Shown: positions 21,965 through 30,628, numbered from the stretch's first letter. The stretch: 44,783 nucleotides of DNA from Planococcus koreensis (GCF_004761975.1 NZ_RQII01000006.1:1-44783); one strand, 5' to 3'. The notes: generated by a model from the sequence alone, not told the origin. Numbers and translations are program-made.

Positions 21965-24583
21965 TCATTTTGTATCGTACCAAGTATCACCGAATGCGAA
22001 ATCGACTTTCAGCGGCACATTCAACGTGACGGCCGACTCCATCGCTTGCGGCACCAATGTCTTCAATTTCTCAAGTTCATTCGGCGGCGCTTCAAAGATG
22101 AGTTCATCGTGCACTTGAAGCAGCATGCGCGTCTGCATGTTTTCACGCTTCAAGGCATCCGCCATGTCGATCATCGCTTTTTTGATGATGTCAGCGGCGC
22201 TGCCTTGGATCGGCGTATTCATCGCTGTGCGTTCTGCAAAGCTGCGCAAATTGAAATTCGAGCTGTTGATGTCCGGCAAATAGCGGCGGCGGTTCATGAT
22301 CGTCGTCACAAAGCCGTTTTTCTTCGCCATCTGGATGCTCTCGTCCATGTAGCGCTTGACGCCAGGGAAGCTCTTCAAGTACGTATCGATGAATTCTGCC
22401 GCTTCTTTGCGGGTGATGTTCAAGTTTTGCGACAAACCGTAATCGCTGATGCCGTAGACAATGCCGAAGTTGACGGCTTTTGCAGCACGGCGCATATTCG
22501 GCGTCACATCTTCCGCTCCGACGCCATAAACGTCCATCGCCGTTTTCGTATGGATGTCCATATCGTTCTGGAACGCTTCGATCAGGCTTTCGTCTTTCGA
22601 CATATCGGCCAGCACGCGCAATTCAATCTGCGAGTAATCGGCAGCGACCATGACCCAGCCCGGCTGAGACGGCACGAAGGCTTTGCGGATTTTGCGCCCT
22701 TCTTCCAAACGCACCGGGATGTTCTGCAAGTTCGGGTTGATCGAACTCAAGCGCCCCGTTGTCGTCAAAGCCTGCTGGAAACGCGTATGGACTTTGCCAT
22801 CTTCATGGATTTCCTTCAATAAACCTTCTATATAAGTAGAACGGATTTTGCCCAATTGGCGGTACATCAGAATATAGGAAATGACTTCATGCTTGCCTTC
22901 GAGCTTCTCCAAAACATCTGCAGCCGTGGAATAGCCCGTTTTCGTCTTTTTCTGCACAGGCAATCCGAGTTTTTCAAACAGGATCACGCCCAATTGCTTC
23001 GGCGAATTGATGTTGAACCGTTCGCCGGCAAGGCCGTAAATATCGAATTCGATTTTCTCGAGTTTATGCGACAAATCCTTGCCCATTTCCACTAATTGCT
23101 CTTTATCGACTTTGACGCCGAACGATTCCATCTCGCCCAAAATCGTGGCAAGCGGAAGCTCCAGCTTATTGTACAAATCGAATTGCTCGTTTTCCTGGAG
23201 CTTCTTCAAGACCATCGGGCGCACTTCCCAAATCGTGCGTGCTTTTCTGGCCATATGCTCGTTGAGGATAGCTGCTTCAGGCACCGCTTTTTTCGCGCCT
23301 TTGCCGTAGATCTGCTCATTCTGGGCAACATCCGTATAGCCGTATTCCTGAACGATATTCGCCAAATCCGTATACGTCAACGACGGATTGACAATATACG
23401 CGCCGAGCATCAAGTCAAAATCGACGCCGTCCACACCTAAGCCGTAGCGGTAGAAAGCAGCCGTTGCCGCTTTCGAATCGGACATGTATTTCTTCTTCGA
23501 ATCATCTGCGAACCATTCTTTGAACGCTTGGGATTGCGTAATCGTCTCCATCGGCACGACGTAGGTCTTGTCAGCCGTCGCCAATGAAACCCCGAGCAAG
23601 TCGCACGTGTGGTATTGCTCATCGTACATTTCCAGGTGGATTGCCATCTCGTCTTCCAGAATCGACGCATCAAGTTCCGTCAGCACTTCAAATTCCAATT
23701 CTTTTTTGGTCGTTTCCTCAGCCGTGTAATCGAGTTTTTCCAGAAGCGATTTGAATGCCAGCTCATTCCATACTTTGACCAATTCATCATGGTCCGGGCC
23801 TGGATAAGACAATTCTTCAATGGAAACTTCCACAGGTGCGCTGCGTTCGATCGTCGCCAATTTCTTGCTGATGTACGCAAGGTCTTCATTGGCAACGAGT
23901 TTTTCTTTCATCTTGCCTTTCTGCTGATCGATCGCTTCATAGACGCCTTCGACGCTGCCATGCGCTGCCAGCAGTTTCAATGCCGTTTTTTCGCCGACTC
24001 CCGGAACTCCTGGAATGTTATCCGATGCGTCACCCATGAGGCCTTTCATATCGATGATCTGCAAAGGCGCCAAGTTGTATTTTTCACGTATGTGGTCGAC
24101 GGTGTATTTCTCGATGTCCGTCATCCCTTTGCGGGTGATGTATACCGTAGTCGATGCCGACGCCAATTGCGTCAAATCCTTATCGCCGGAAATGACGATG
24201 ACTTCATCGCCTTCTTTTTCCGCTTCCAAGCTCAAGGTGCCGATGATGTCATCCGCTTCGTAATTCGGCAATTCATAGGTTTTGATGCGGTATGCATCGA
24301 TCAGCTTGCGCAAATACGGAAATTGCTCTGACAATTCGGGCGGCGTTTTTTGGCGCCCGCCTTTGTACTCCCCGAACATCTCATTGCGAAACGTCGTTTT
24401 CCCGGCATCGAACGCCACAATCATATGCGTCGGCTGTTCTTCTTCCAGTATTTTTTGGAGCATCATCGTAAAGCCGTATACCGCATTGGTATGGATCCCT
24501 TGTTCATTCGTCAATAGCGGCAGCGCGAAAAACGCGCGGTACGCCAAACTGTTTCCGTCCAATAATAAAATCTTCTTTGCCAC
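21965..24583 (-). CDS. polA: DNA polymerase I
   Basis: 872 residues from a GTG start (24583), chosen for GAGAGGGG nine bases upstream and for the conserved MAKKILLLDGNSLAYRAFFALP beginning. Domains: 5'-nuclease (1-290), 3'-5' exonuclease fold (about 300-465), polymerase (about 475-872). Motif A is DYSQIELRVLAD, motif B RRAAKAVNFGIVYG, motif C QVHDELIFE. The exonuclease region reads MAIHLEMYDEQ where DxE should be, so proofreading is lost, as in Bacillus. It fills gaps, removes RNA primers and acts in repair. First gene of polA-mutM-coaE. Confidence 0.97.
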   Translation of the reverse strand: MAKKILLLDGNSLAYRAFFALPLLTNEQGIHTNAVYGFTMMLQKILEEEQPTHMIVAFDAGKTTFRNEMFGEYKGGRQKTPPELSEQFPYLRKLIDAYRIKTYELPNYEADDIIGTLSLEAEKEGDEVIVISGDKDLTQLASASTTVYITRKGMTDIEKYTVDHIREKYNLAPLQIIDMKGLMGDASDNIPGVPGVGEKTALKLLAAHGSVEGVYEAIDQQKGKMKEKLVANEDLAYISKKLATIERSAPVEVSIEELSYPGPDHDELVKVWNELAFKSLLEKLDYTAEETTKKELEFEVLTELDASILEDEMAIHLEMYDEQYHTCDLLGVSLATADKTYVVPMETITQSQAFKEWFADDSKKKYMSDSKAATAAFYRYGLGVDGVDFDLMLGAYIVNPSLTYTDLANIVQEYGYTDVAQNEQIYGKGAKKAVPEAAILNEHMARKARTIWEVRPMVLKKLQENEQFDLYNKLELPLATILGEMESFGVKVDKEQLVEMGKDLSHKLEKIEFDIYGLAGERFNINSPKQLGVILFEKLGLPVQKKTKTGYSTAADVLEKLEGKHEVISYILMYRQLGKIRSTYIEGLLKEIHEDGKVHTRFQQALTTTGRLSSINPNLQNIPVRLEEGRKIRKAFVPSQPGWVMVAADYSQIELRVLADMSKDESLIEAFQNDMDIHTKTAMDVYGVGAEDVTPNMRRAAKAVNFGIVYGISDYGLSQNLNITRKEAAEFIDTYLKSFPGVKRYMDESIQMAKKNGFVTTIMNRRRYLPDINSSNFNLRSFAERTAMNTPIQGSAADIIKKAMIDMADALKRENMQTRMLLQVHDELIFEAPPNELEKLKTLVPQAMESAVTLNVPLKVDFAFGDTWYDTK

Positions 24584-24603
24584 AATATTACCCCTCTCAT
24601 AAA

Positions 24604-24662
24604 CAAAAGCCGTCATTCCTTCTATTTTACCACGCGGGCAAAAAGAAGAGAAATGACGGCTT
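24604..24662 (-). terminator. Terminator after hflC
   Basis: An 11-bp stem AAGCCGTCATT/AATGACGGCTT (24652-24662 with 24607-24617), with a partially paired AT-rich loop, followed by TTTTG on the minus strand. It lies only about 20 bases upstream of the polA start. A TAAAAT at 24629-24624 inside the loop could be the polA -10. Confidence 0.75.
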
Positions 24663-24666
24663 GCGG

Positions 24667-25647
24667 CTATTCCAAATTCCCGGAGAGAATTTGGGCGTAT
24701 GGCGAATCGGACGGCAGGATGATCACCGTGTCGTCGCCGATTGTTTTGGTGTAGGACTGAAGCGAACGGTACAGCTCATAAAATTCCGGGTCTTTGGAAA
24801 AAGACGCATTGTAGATTTTAGCAGCTTCGGATTCACCTTCCGATTGGATCAGCGCCGCTTCCTTTTTAGCGGAAGCGATCACTTCCTGCGCTTCGCGGTC
24901 AGCTTGCGCTTCGATTTCACGTTTTTTCGCATCGCCTTGTGACAGATAATCCTGTGCGGTCGAATCACGCTCCGAAATCATCCGGGTATAGACCGACTGT
25001 TCGTTTTCTTCCGGCAAGTCCGTGCGTTTCATGCGGACGTCCACAACGCGGATGCCGTATTGGTCTTTCTCCAGCAATTCATTGACGCGGGCTGTGACAT
25101 TGTCATTCAAACTGCCGCGCGAAGAATTTTCATCGTTGATGATTTCATCATAATTCAATTGCCCAAGTTCGGTCCGCACAACCGAGTAGATGAATTCCTC
25201 CATCCGCGATTCTGCGTTGACAATCGTTACAGCATTTGTGATCAGTTCCCGCGGGTTGACGACATGCCAAACTGCGTAATTGTCGATGATGATGCGTTTT
25301 TTGTCTTTCGTGTTGATCTCCGCTTCGGAAACATCGTAGGTCATCTGGTATTTCGGCAAGGTGCTAACGCTTTGAATAAATGGTGTTTTCATACGGATGC
25401 CCGGCTCCTCGTAGATGCCAACAACTTCACCGAATTGGCGGACCACCCGGTATTCGTTTTCTTTTACGACATAGACATTCGTCAACAGGATGATCAAAGC
25501 GAACAGCGCCAGCGACAAGACCGTGATCAATTTCCAGTATTTCTTGAAATTAATCGGTTCTCTCGGCGTTTTCGGTTTTTTCGGCTTCAGCGGCTTTTCC
25601 CACGGGTTCGGTTTTACGGGATTGTTCTGTGGTTTATTCGGCTCCAT
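24667..25647 (-). CDS. hflC: HflC, SPFH-domain regulator of FtsH
   Basis: 326 residues. A Pro/Lys-rich cytoplasmic tail (1-38, many KPxK units) precedes one membrane helix (40-60). Then comes the SPFH/band-7 domain (VVKENEYRVVRQFGEV, EEPGIRMKTPFI), a coiled coil rich in E/A/K (about 225-275) and the HflC hallmark FSKDPEFYELYRSL. HflKC forms a cage around FtsH protease and tunes membrane-protein degradation. In E. coli the long tail belongs to HflK, not HflC. Overlaps hflK by one base (TGATG). Confidence 0.93.
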   Translation of the reverse strand: MEPNKPQNNPVKPNPWEKPLKPKKPKTPREPINFKKYWKLITVLSLALFALIILLTNVYVVKENEYRVVRQFGEVVGIYEEPGIRMKTPFIQSVSTLPKYQMTYDVSEAEINTKDKKRIIIDNYAVWHVVNPRELITNAVTIVNAESRMEEFIYSVVRTELGQLNYDEIINDENSSRGSLNDNVTARVNELLEKDQYGIRVVDVRMKRTDLPEENEQSVYTRMISERDSTAQDYLSQGDAKKREIEAQADREAQEVIASAKKEAALIQSEGESEAAKIYNASFSKDPEFYELYRSLQSYTKTIGDDTVIILPSDSPYAQILSGNLE

Positions 25648-26606
25648 CAGTTTCCTCCTCCTTCTTCTGCTGCCGGCGGCACGATTGTCTGTGTTTCATT
25701 TAAAGGCAAGTACGTCATTGTTCCGCCTTCGTCATTCATGATGTAAAGTTTGGCATTAGGCAGCACCGTCTCAAGTGTTTCCATAACAATCCGCTGGCGC
25801 GTCACTTCCGGATTGGTTTCATATTCTGCGTATAATTTATCAAACAATGCGACGTCTCCAAGTGCCTGCTCGACGCGGGCCACTTTCTGCCCTTCGGCGC
25901 GTGAATTGATGGCCGCTTTTTCACCCAGTGCTTCATTGCGCTTTTGGTTTTCGTATTTCCGCGCTTCGTTGATTTTTGTGTTCATCGTCTCACGTGCATC
26001 CGTCACATTGGTGAACGCTGCACGCACTTCTTCATTCGGCAGCTCGACGTCCTGCAGTTTAACGGCCAGCACGGTGATGCCAAAATCGTATTTATCCATC
26101 AAGGAAGCGAGCAAGTCTCTTGTCTCCGCCTCGATTTCCGCTTTCCCGGAAGTCAGCGCGTCATCGATGAGCGAACTGCCGATAATGGAGCGGATAGAAG
26201 CCGATGTCGCATCGTGCAGCACATCTTGCGGATTTTCCGCATTGAACAGGTATTTTTTCGGATCGGTGATTTTCCACTGCACGACCAGATCGGTCAATAC
26301 GATATTTTCATCGCCCGTGATCATTTTCGTTTCTTTGTCAAAAGCGACGATTTCACCGTCTTCGTTTTGGTTATAGCCGAATTGAAGGCTATACGTTTCT
26401 TTTGATAGGATTTCGGCTTTCTGTATCGGCCAAGGCATCTTGAAATGAAGCCCCGGTTCGACAATCGTCTCATTGGCGACACCGAATGTGACGATTACCG
26501 CCTGCTCGGATTCATCTACGGTATACCATGACGTGAACACAGCAATCAGCAACAGGATTCCGAACATGGACAATCCAATGATAGCTAAGATTTTTTTGAC
26601 GGACAT
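25647..26606 (-). CDS. hflK: HflK, SPFH-domain regulator of FtsH
   Basis: 319 residues. A short N-terminus and one membrane helix (5-27) lead to a band-7 domain (DESEQAVIVTFGVANETIVEPGLHFKMPWP). HflK signatures follow: KMITGDENIVLTDLVVQWKITDPKKYLF, then DALTSGKAEIE, then a coiled-coil KYENQKRNEALGEKAAINSRAEGQ, and an acidic/Gly tail. It lacks the long cytoplasmic tail of E. coli HflK. First of two genes; partner of hflC. The preceding promoter is of SigW type, which would place the cage in the membrane-stress response. B. subtilis lacks hflKC and uses the SigW-controlled flotillin operon instead (family knowledge). Confidence 0.92.
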   Translation of the reverse strand: MSVKKILAIIGLSMFGILLLIAVFTSWYTVDESEQAVIVTFGVANETIVEPGLHFKMPWPIQKAEILSKETYSLQFGYNQNEDGEIVAFDKETKMITGDENIVLTDLVVQWKITDPKKYLFNAENPQDVLHDATSASIRSIIGSSLIDDALTSGKAEIEAETRDLLASLMDKYDFGITVLAVKLQDVELPNEEVRAAFTNVTDARETMNTKINEARKYENQKRNEALGEKAAINSRAEGQKVARVEQALGDVALFDKLYAEYETNPEVTRQRIVMETLETVLPNAKLYIMNDEGGTMTYLPLNETQTIVPPAAEEGGGN

Positions 26607-26635
26607 TTTTATTCCCCCTTTTCTCTTCTATTTCA

Positions 26636-26663
26636 TATACGGCAGAATCTTGAAATAGTTTCA
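26636..26663 (-). promoter_or_regulatory. SigW-type promoter of hflKC
   Basis: TGAAAC (26663-26658), exactly 16 bases, CGTATA (26641-26636) on the minus strand. This is a full consensus ECF sigma-W promoter, placing the start of transcription about 25 bases before hflK. Confidence 0.82.
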
Positions 26664-26671
26664 GAAAATAG

Positions 26672-26700
26672 AAAAAGAGCCCCGGGGAAGGGCTCTTTTT
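26672..26700 (-). terminator. Terminator of phoP-phoR-ligase operon
   Basis: Stem AAAAAGAGCCC/GGGCTCTTTTT (26672-26682 with 26690-26700) with T-run, 77 bases after the ligase stop and just upstream of the hflK promoter. Confidence 0.92.
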
Positions 26701-26776
26701 CCCTTCATGCGGTTGAAGGGGGTTCTATTAAACAATAACATCCGATTGTGAAGCCAGTGTTAACCTAATGTTAAAC

Positions 26777-27991
26777 TTACCACTGATTATTCTTATATTT
26801 CTTATAATAATTGACTTGGCGTGCGAACAAGTATAATTTACGCTTTAAATGCGTATCTTTCTTGTAGAATAGCGGATTGCCGTATTTGCCTTTTTTCAGC
26901 AATTCATTGATGTCCCGTTGAACCGCTTTGTTATTGACGAATTTGCGGAGCACGATTTTCGGCACTACCGTAAAGAGGAAGTCTTCGTTCAAATACGTCA
27001 CCGGCTTTTCCACATGGTAAATCAAGTCATCAACGAGATACGATGCCATGTTGTGGCCAAGTGCCGTCACGTAATAGCTCGAACGCCCTTGGCGGATATT
27101 CACTTCAAACACTTTGAACTTGCCGTCGCGTTCATCAAATTTCAAGTCGAAATTCGCGAAGCCGTTATAGCCGACCGCTTCCAGGAAATTCTGCAGCTTG
27201 ACCATCATTTCCTTGTTATAGCGGGTGATCAACGCTGTGTAATTTCCGATTGCTGTAACGGTATGTTCTTGCAGCACGACTTGCGCAAACGTCACCAGCT
27301 GGGTCTTGCCTTTTGAACTTGCGTAAATGACGGAATCCCACATATACGTATCATCGCCAGGGATGAAATCCTGGATGATCAGCTCATCATCGTAGCCGCT
27401 GCCGACGATTTTATTGATGACATCTTGCAGTTCACGCGGATTTTCGACTTTATAGACTTTTTGCTGGCCATCAAATTTGTTGAGGTTATAAGCAATTCCG
27501 TTGCTCGGCTTGACGATGACCGGATACATCATCTGTTCTTCGAACGGCGTGTTTGAACGGCAATCGTAGAAATAAGTCGTAGGTGTATCGATGCCGTGCT
27601 CCGCACATAATTTATAGAAATTCGATTTGACCTGCAGCTTGTTCATCAAGTCCTCGGAGATATAATTAAAGACAAAAAACTCTTTCAGTATTGCCGCGTT
27701 CTCGATAATCAAGCGCACGTATAAGTCGTTGGTGCCGACAAGCAGCAAGGTCTTGCCAGGTGTTCTGTATTTTTGGGCGATAGCGGTCATGATCCCGGCA
27801 AATTGTGCGGAATCCGATAAGCCCGAACGCAATTCAATTGTTTTGGTAATTGTGCTCATTGCTGTAAATGACAACGGTTCTTTGCCGACCAAAATTGGTT
27901 TAATGCCATATGCTTCGTGAAAAGAAATGGCCATGTTGTAAGCGTTCATGTCTGTGCCAATAATAATCGGCAAAAATGGGTTTGTTTCCAT
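26777..27991 (-). CDS. ATP-grasp ligase, D-aspartate ligase (Asl) family
   Basis: 404 residues. The N-terminus PIIIGTDMNAYNMAISFHEAYGIKP, ATP-grasp segments PVIVKPSNGIAYN and LIIQDFIPGDDTYMWD, and the C-terminal GFANFDLKFDERDGKFKVFEVN…RQGRSSYYVT match what I remember of Enterococcus faecium Asl. Asl adds D-Asp to the Lys side chain of the peptidoglycan precursor. The Glu/Asn in FEVN would bind magnesium. Planococcaceae have Lys–D-Asp or Lys–D-Glu bridges, so a cross-bridge ligase is expected; whether this one uses D-Asp or D-Glu is open. It begins 14 bases after phoR with AGGAGG and appears co-transcribed with phoPR. Confidence 0.8.
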   Translation of the reverse strand: METNPFLPIIIGTDMNAYNMAISFHEAYGIKPILVGKEPLSFTAMSTITKTIELRSGLSDSAQFAGIMTAIAQKYRTPGKTLLLVGTNDLYVRLIIENAAILKEFFVFNYISEDLMNKLQVKSNFYKLCAEHGIDTPTTYFYDCRSNTPFEEQMMYPVIVKPSNGIAYNLNKFDGQQKVYKVENPRELQDVINKIVGSGYDDELIIQDFIPGDDTYMWDSVIYASSKGKTQLVTFAQVVLQEHTVTAIGNYTALITRYNKEMMVKLQNFLEAVGYNGFANFDLKFDERDGKFKVFEVNIRQGRSSYYVTALGHNMASYLVDDLIYHVEKPVTYLNEDFLFTVVPKIVLRKFVNNKAVQRDINELLKKGKYGNPLFYKKDTHLKRKLYLFARQVNYYKKYKNNQW

Positions 27992-28005
27992 ATGTTCCTC
28001 CTAGA

Positions 28006-29403
28006 TTAACTTGCTAAGGGCAAGTGGATGATAAACGTTGAGCCTTTGCCAACTTCGCTTTTGACTTCCACTTTGCCGTGATGTGCTTCGATTAAATGTT
28101 TGACGATGGATAATCCCAGTCCGGTTCCGCCGGAGTTTCGGCTTCTCGCCCGGTCCACCCGGTAAAAACGTTCAAACAAACGGCTGAATTCAGCTTTTGC
28201 GATGCCGATTCCCTGGTCTTCCACTTCAATAATGGCTTCATTGCCGCGTGAAAATAACCGGATGGTGATCACCGTCTGCTCCGGCGAATAAGTCATAGCG
28301 TTGACCAATAAATTCATCATGACCTGGACAAGCCGGTTTGGGTCTCCTTGGACAATAACGGGTTCGAGCTGAAGGTTCAACTCGATCCCTTTGTCTTCCA
28401 GTTTTTTCTGCACCATTTCCCTCACTTGGTAAATGATCGCTTCCATATCCGTTGGATGGGCATCCACTTTAAAGCCGGACTGTTCCACCCGCGAAAGTTC
28501 CAACAAATCTTCAATCAGCATTTCCAGCCGATTGCTTTCTTTATGGATGATTTCCAAAAACGATTCGCACGTGGCGGGATCTTTATAGGCCCCGTCCAAA
28601 AGCGTCTCGGAAAACCCTTTTATCGATGTCACTGGCGTCCGCAATTCGTGGGATACATTCGCCACGAAATCTTTCCGGATCTGCTCCAAACGCTTTAATT
28701 CTGTGATATCGTGCAGCACGATGACAATACCATGCCATTGTTCCTGTTCACCGATTACCGGCGCACCGTAGACATCAATATGGCGGCTGCTCAGCCCTTG
28801 GGTGAATGCAAGCTGTTCGCGTGCAGGTTTTTCCATCATAAAAACCCGCTCGATAAACTCCTGCAGAACCTGGGGAATCGGAACTTCTTTGTAGAATTTC
28901 TTATTGACATCCATTTCAGCTAATTCGAATTCATACATGAATGATTTATTGACAAGCGAGACCGAACCTTGGCGATCAATCATGATCAGCGCACTGCCCA
29001 TATTTTCAATCAGTGTTTTCAGCCGTTCTTGTTCCATTTCACGGACAGCTGTTATTTCCTGCAGGTTCCTTGCCAGGACATTGATGGTAGAACTGAGTTC
29101 GACTGTGCCGATGTTGCTGTATTCATATGCGCGCGCCTGGTAATTCCCTTTGGCCAGCTCCAACGCGGTTTCTGTCACGTTTTCAATCGGCATGGCCTGG
29201 ACCTTGATGATCCGGTAGCCGATAATAGCCGAAAAAATCATGGCCAGCGCAAAAATAAGCGCAAGCCAGATCCATAATTGCATTTGATTTTCCGATTCTG
29301 CGTAAATGGGAAAAAGCTGGCCGATGATGAGCAATAGGCCAGCCAGCAATATACCGAGCCACGCAAGGATTGTCATCAATAAGCGATGCTGAAATGACTT
29401 CAT
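28006..29403 (-). CDS. phoR: PhoR-type sensor histidine kinase, minimal extracytoplasmic loop
   Basis: 465 residues. Two membrane helices (about 8-31 and 44-64) are separated by only about a dozen residues. A HAMP domain (65-118), PAS domain (about 125-235, ALIMIDRQGSVSLVNKSF), H-box FVANVSHELRTPVTS with His252, N-box LVNAMTYSP, and G boxes DQGIGIA and GGTGLGLS follow. B. subtilis PhoR is about 579 residues because of an extracytoplasmic PAS-like domain; that part is missing here. Identity as PhoR rests on synteny (mdh–phoP–phoR–polA) and the PhoP partner. It overlaps phoP by 4 bp (ATGA). It would phosphorylate PhoP at low phosphate. Confidence 0.85.
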   Translation of the reverse strand: MKSFQHRLLMTILAWLGILLAGLLLIIGQLFPIYAESENQMQLWIWLALIFALAMIFSAIIGYRIIKVQAMPIENVTETALELAKGNYQARAYEYSNIGTVELSSTINVLARNLQEITAVREMEQERLKTLIENMGSALIMIDRQGSVSLVNKSFMYEFELAEMDVNKKFYKEVPIPQVLQEFIERVFMMEKPAREQLAFTQGLSSRHIDVYGAPVIGEQEQWHGIVIVLHDITELKRLEQIRKDFVANVSHELRTPVTSIKGFSETLLDGAYKDPATCESFLEIIHKESNRLEMLIEDLLELSRVEQSGFKVDAHPTDMEAIIYQVREMVQKKLEDKGIELNLQLEPVIVQGDPNRLVQVMMNLLVNAMTYSPEQTVITIRLFSRGNEAIIEVEDQGIGIAKAEFSRLFERFYRVDRARSRNSGGTGLGLSIVKHLIEAHHGKVEVKSEVGKGSTFIIHLPLAS

Positions 29404-30107
29404 CCCGCTTTCGGCTCCTCAAATTTATAGCCCAGCCCCCGAATCGTCTTGATGAAAACCGGTTTGCGGCTGTTTTCCTCGATTTTTTCACGCAGATGGC
29501 TGATATGAACATCCACAATCCGCGTATCGCCTGCAAAATCGTATTTCCAGACGGCACTCAATAACTGGTCGCGTGTCAGCACACGATTTTTGTTTTCCAT
29601 CAAGTAGACAAGAAGTTCGAACTCTTTCGGAGTGAAATCAAGCTGTTTTTCATCCAGAAAAACCTCGAACCGATCTGGAAACACTTTTAAACTGCCCAGC
29701 ACCATAGGCGCGGAAGTTTCTCCTTTTGGCGTCGGAGTCGTAACCGAACGCCGCAGCACTGCTTTGATGCGTGCTACAACTTCCCTTGGGCTGAAAGGTT
29801 TTGTCATATAATCATCGGCTCCGAGTTCCAGCCCGAGCACTTTATCGAATTCATCATCTTTTGCAGTCAGCATAATGATGGGAGTATTCACCTTCTCTTG
29901 GCGAAGCGCTTTGCACACTTCCACACCGTCCATTGATGGCAACATCAAATCAAGGACGATGAGCGACGGTTTCTCGCTTAACGCCAAATCATAGCCTTGC
30001 TTCCCGTCGTTCGCGACAATCGTTTCAAATCCCGCTTGCACCAGGTTATAAGATAGGAGTGTAGCAATTGAATGTTCATCTTCGATAATCAGTATTTTAT
30101 TCAGCAT
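29400..30107 (-). CDS. phoP: PhoP response regulator (OmpR family)
   Basis: 235 residues from ATG 30107 (MLNKILIIEDE), which has GGAGG nine bases upstream; an earlier in-frame ATG lacks one. Receiver domain: Glu/Asp pocket IIEDE, phospho-acceptor Asp53 (VLDLMLPSMDG), Lys in MTKPF. The C-terminal winged helix (about 135-235) carries FTPKEFELLVYLMENKNRVLTRDQLL and TRIVDVHISHLREKIE. Controls phosphate-starvation genes. In B. subtilis that includes the switch from teichoic to teichuronic acids, which makes the wall-related gene behind phoR noteworthy. Confidence 0.92.
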   Translation of the reverse strand: MLNKILIIEDEHSIATLLSYNLVQAGFETIVANDGKQGYDLALSEKPSLIVLDLMLPSMDGVEVCKALRQEKVNTPIIMLTAKDDEFDKVLGLELGADDYMTKPFSPREVVARIKAVLRRSVTTPTPKGETSAPMVLGSLKVFPDRFEVFLDEKQLDFTPKEFELLVYLMENKNRVLTRDQLLSAVWKYDFAGDTRIVDVHISHLREKIEENSRKPVFIKTIRGLGYKFEEPKAG

Positions 30108-30151
30108 TTGACATCCTCCACATTCAGTTTGAAACCCCCATCTCAAACCGT

Positions 30152-30628
30152 TTAGAAATTATCCATTGCATGTGTGGCCAGCTGATTCAGCAACTGCGGC
30201 GGATTAACATGCACCGTTCCTTCAACAACGGTGTTGCCGTTTTCATCAGTTGCTTCGACCCGTACGCTTACCAGGTTGTTTTTTTCGTCAATCTCAACGA
30301 TTTCCAGCAAGAAGTCGATCGTTGAATAATGGTATACCGGTTTAACAAATTTCAATCGCTGTTCATTAATATACGAGCCTGGGCCCGGCAAGTATTTGGA
30401 GATTGCTGAAGTGATAATGCCCGTCAGCATGATGTTCGGCACAACCGGTTTTTCAAATGCGGTCTGGGAAGCAAAATCGTGCTGGATATACAGCGGATTC
30501 CCGTCATTCGTCAACCCCAGATAAAGAAGCAGATCTTTGTCTTCAATCTTCTCTGTGAGTTTCAATTTTTCCCCGACATTCATATCCTCGATTTTTCGGC
30601 CTAATTTACGTTTCTTACCAAGCAACAA
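30152..30628 (-). CDS. MaoC-fold (hotdog) protein, catalytic His replaced
   Basis: 158 residues from TTG (30628); AGGAGG lies eight bases upstream. The hotdog signature LTNDGNPLYIQHDFASQTAFEKPVVPNIMLTG corresponds to the D-x-N-P-x-H motif of (R)-specific enoyl-CoA hydratases. Asp42 and Asn44 are kept, but the catalytic His is Tyr47. Hydratase activity is therefore doubtful; it may bind an acyl-thioester or have drifted to another role. It lies 44 bases before the phoP start with no terminator between, and may be the first gene of the phoPR transcript. A homologue near phoP is known in other Bacillales (memory). Confidence 0.75.
   Translation of the reverse strand: MLLGKKRKLGRKIEDMNVGEKLKLTEKIEDKDLLLYLGLTNDGNPLYIQHDFASQTAFEKPVVPNIMLTGIITSAISKYLPGPGSYINEQRLKFVKPVYHYSTIDFLLEIVEIDEKNNLVSVRVEATDENGNTVVEGTVHVNPPQLLNQLATHAMDNF

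Noticed and set aside
21911-22822. Long plus-strand open frame (303 codons) opposite polA, and another at 23609-24331
   Set aside because: Low-complexity His/Phe/Arg-rich translations typical of the antisense of a biased gene; no ribosome-binding site and no family resemblance.
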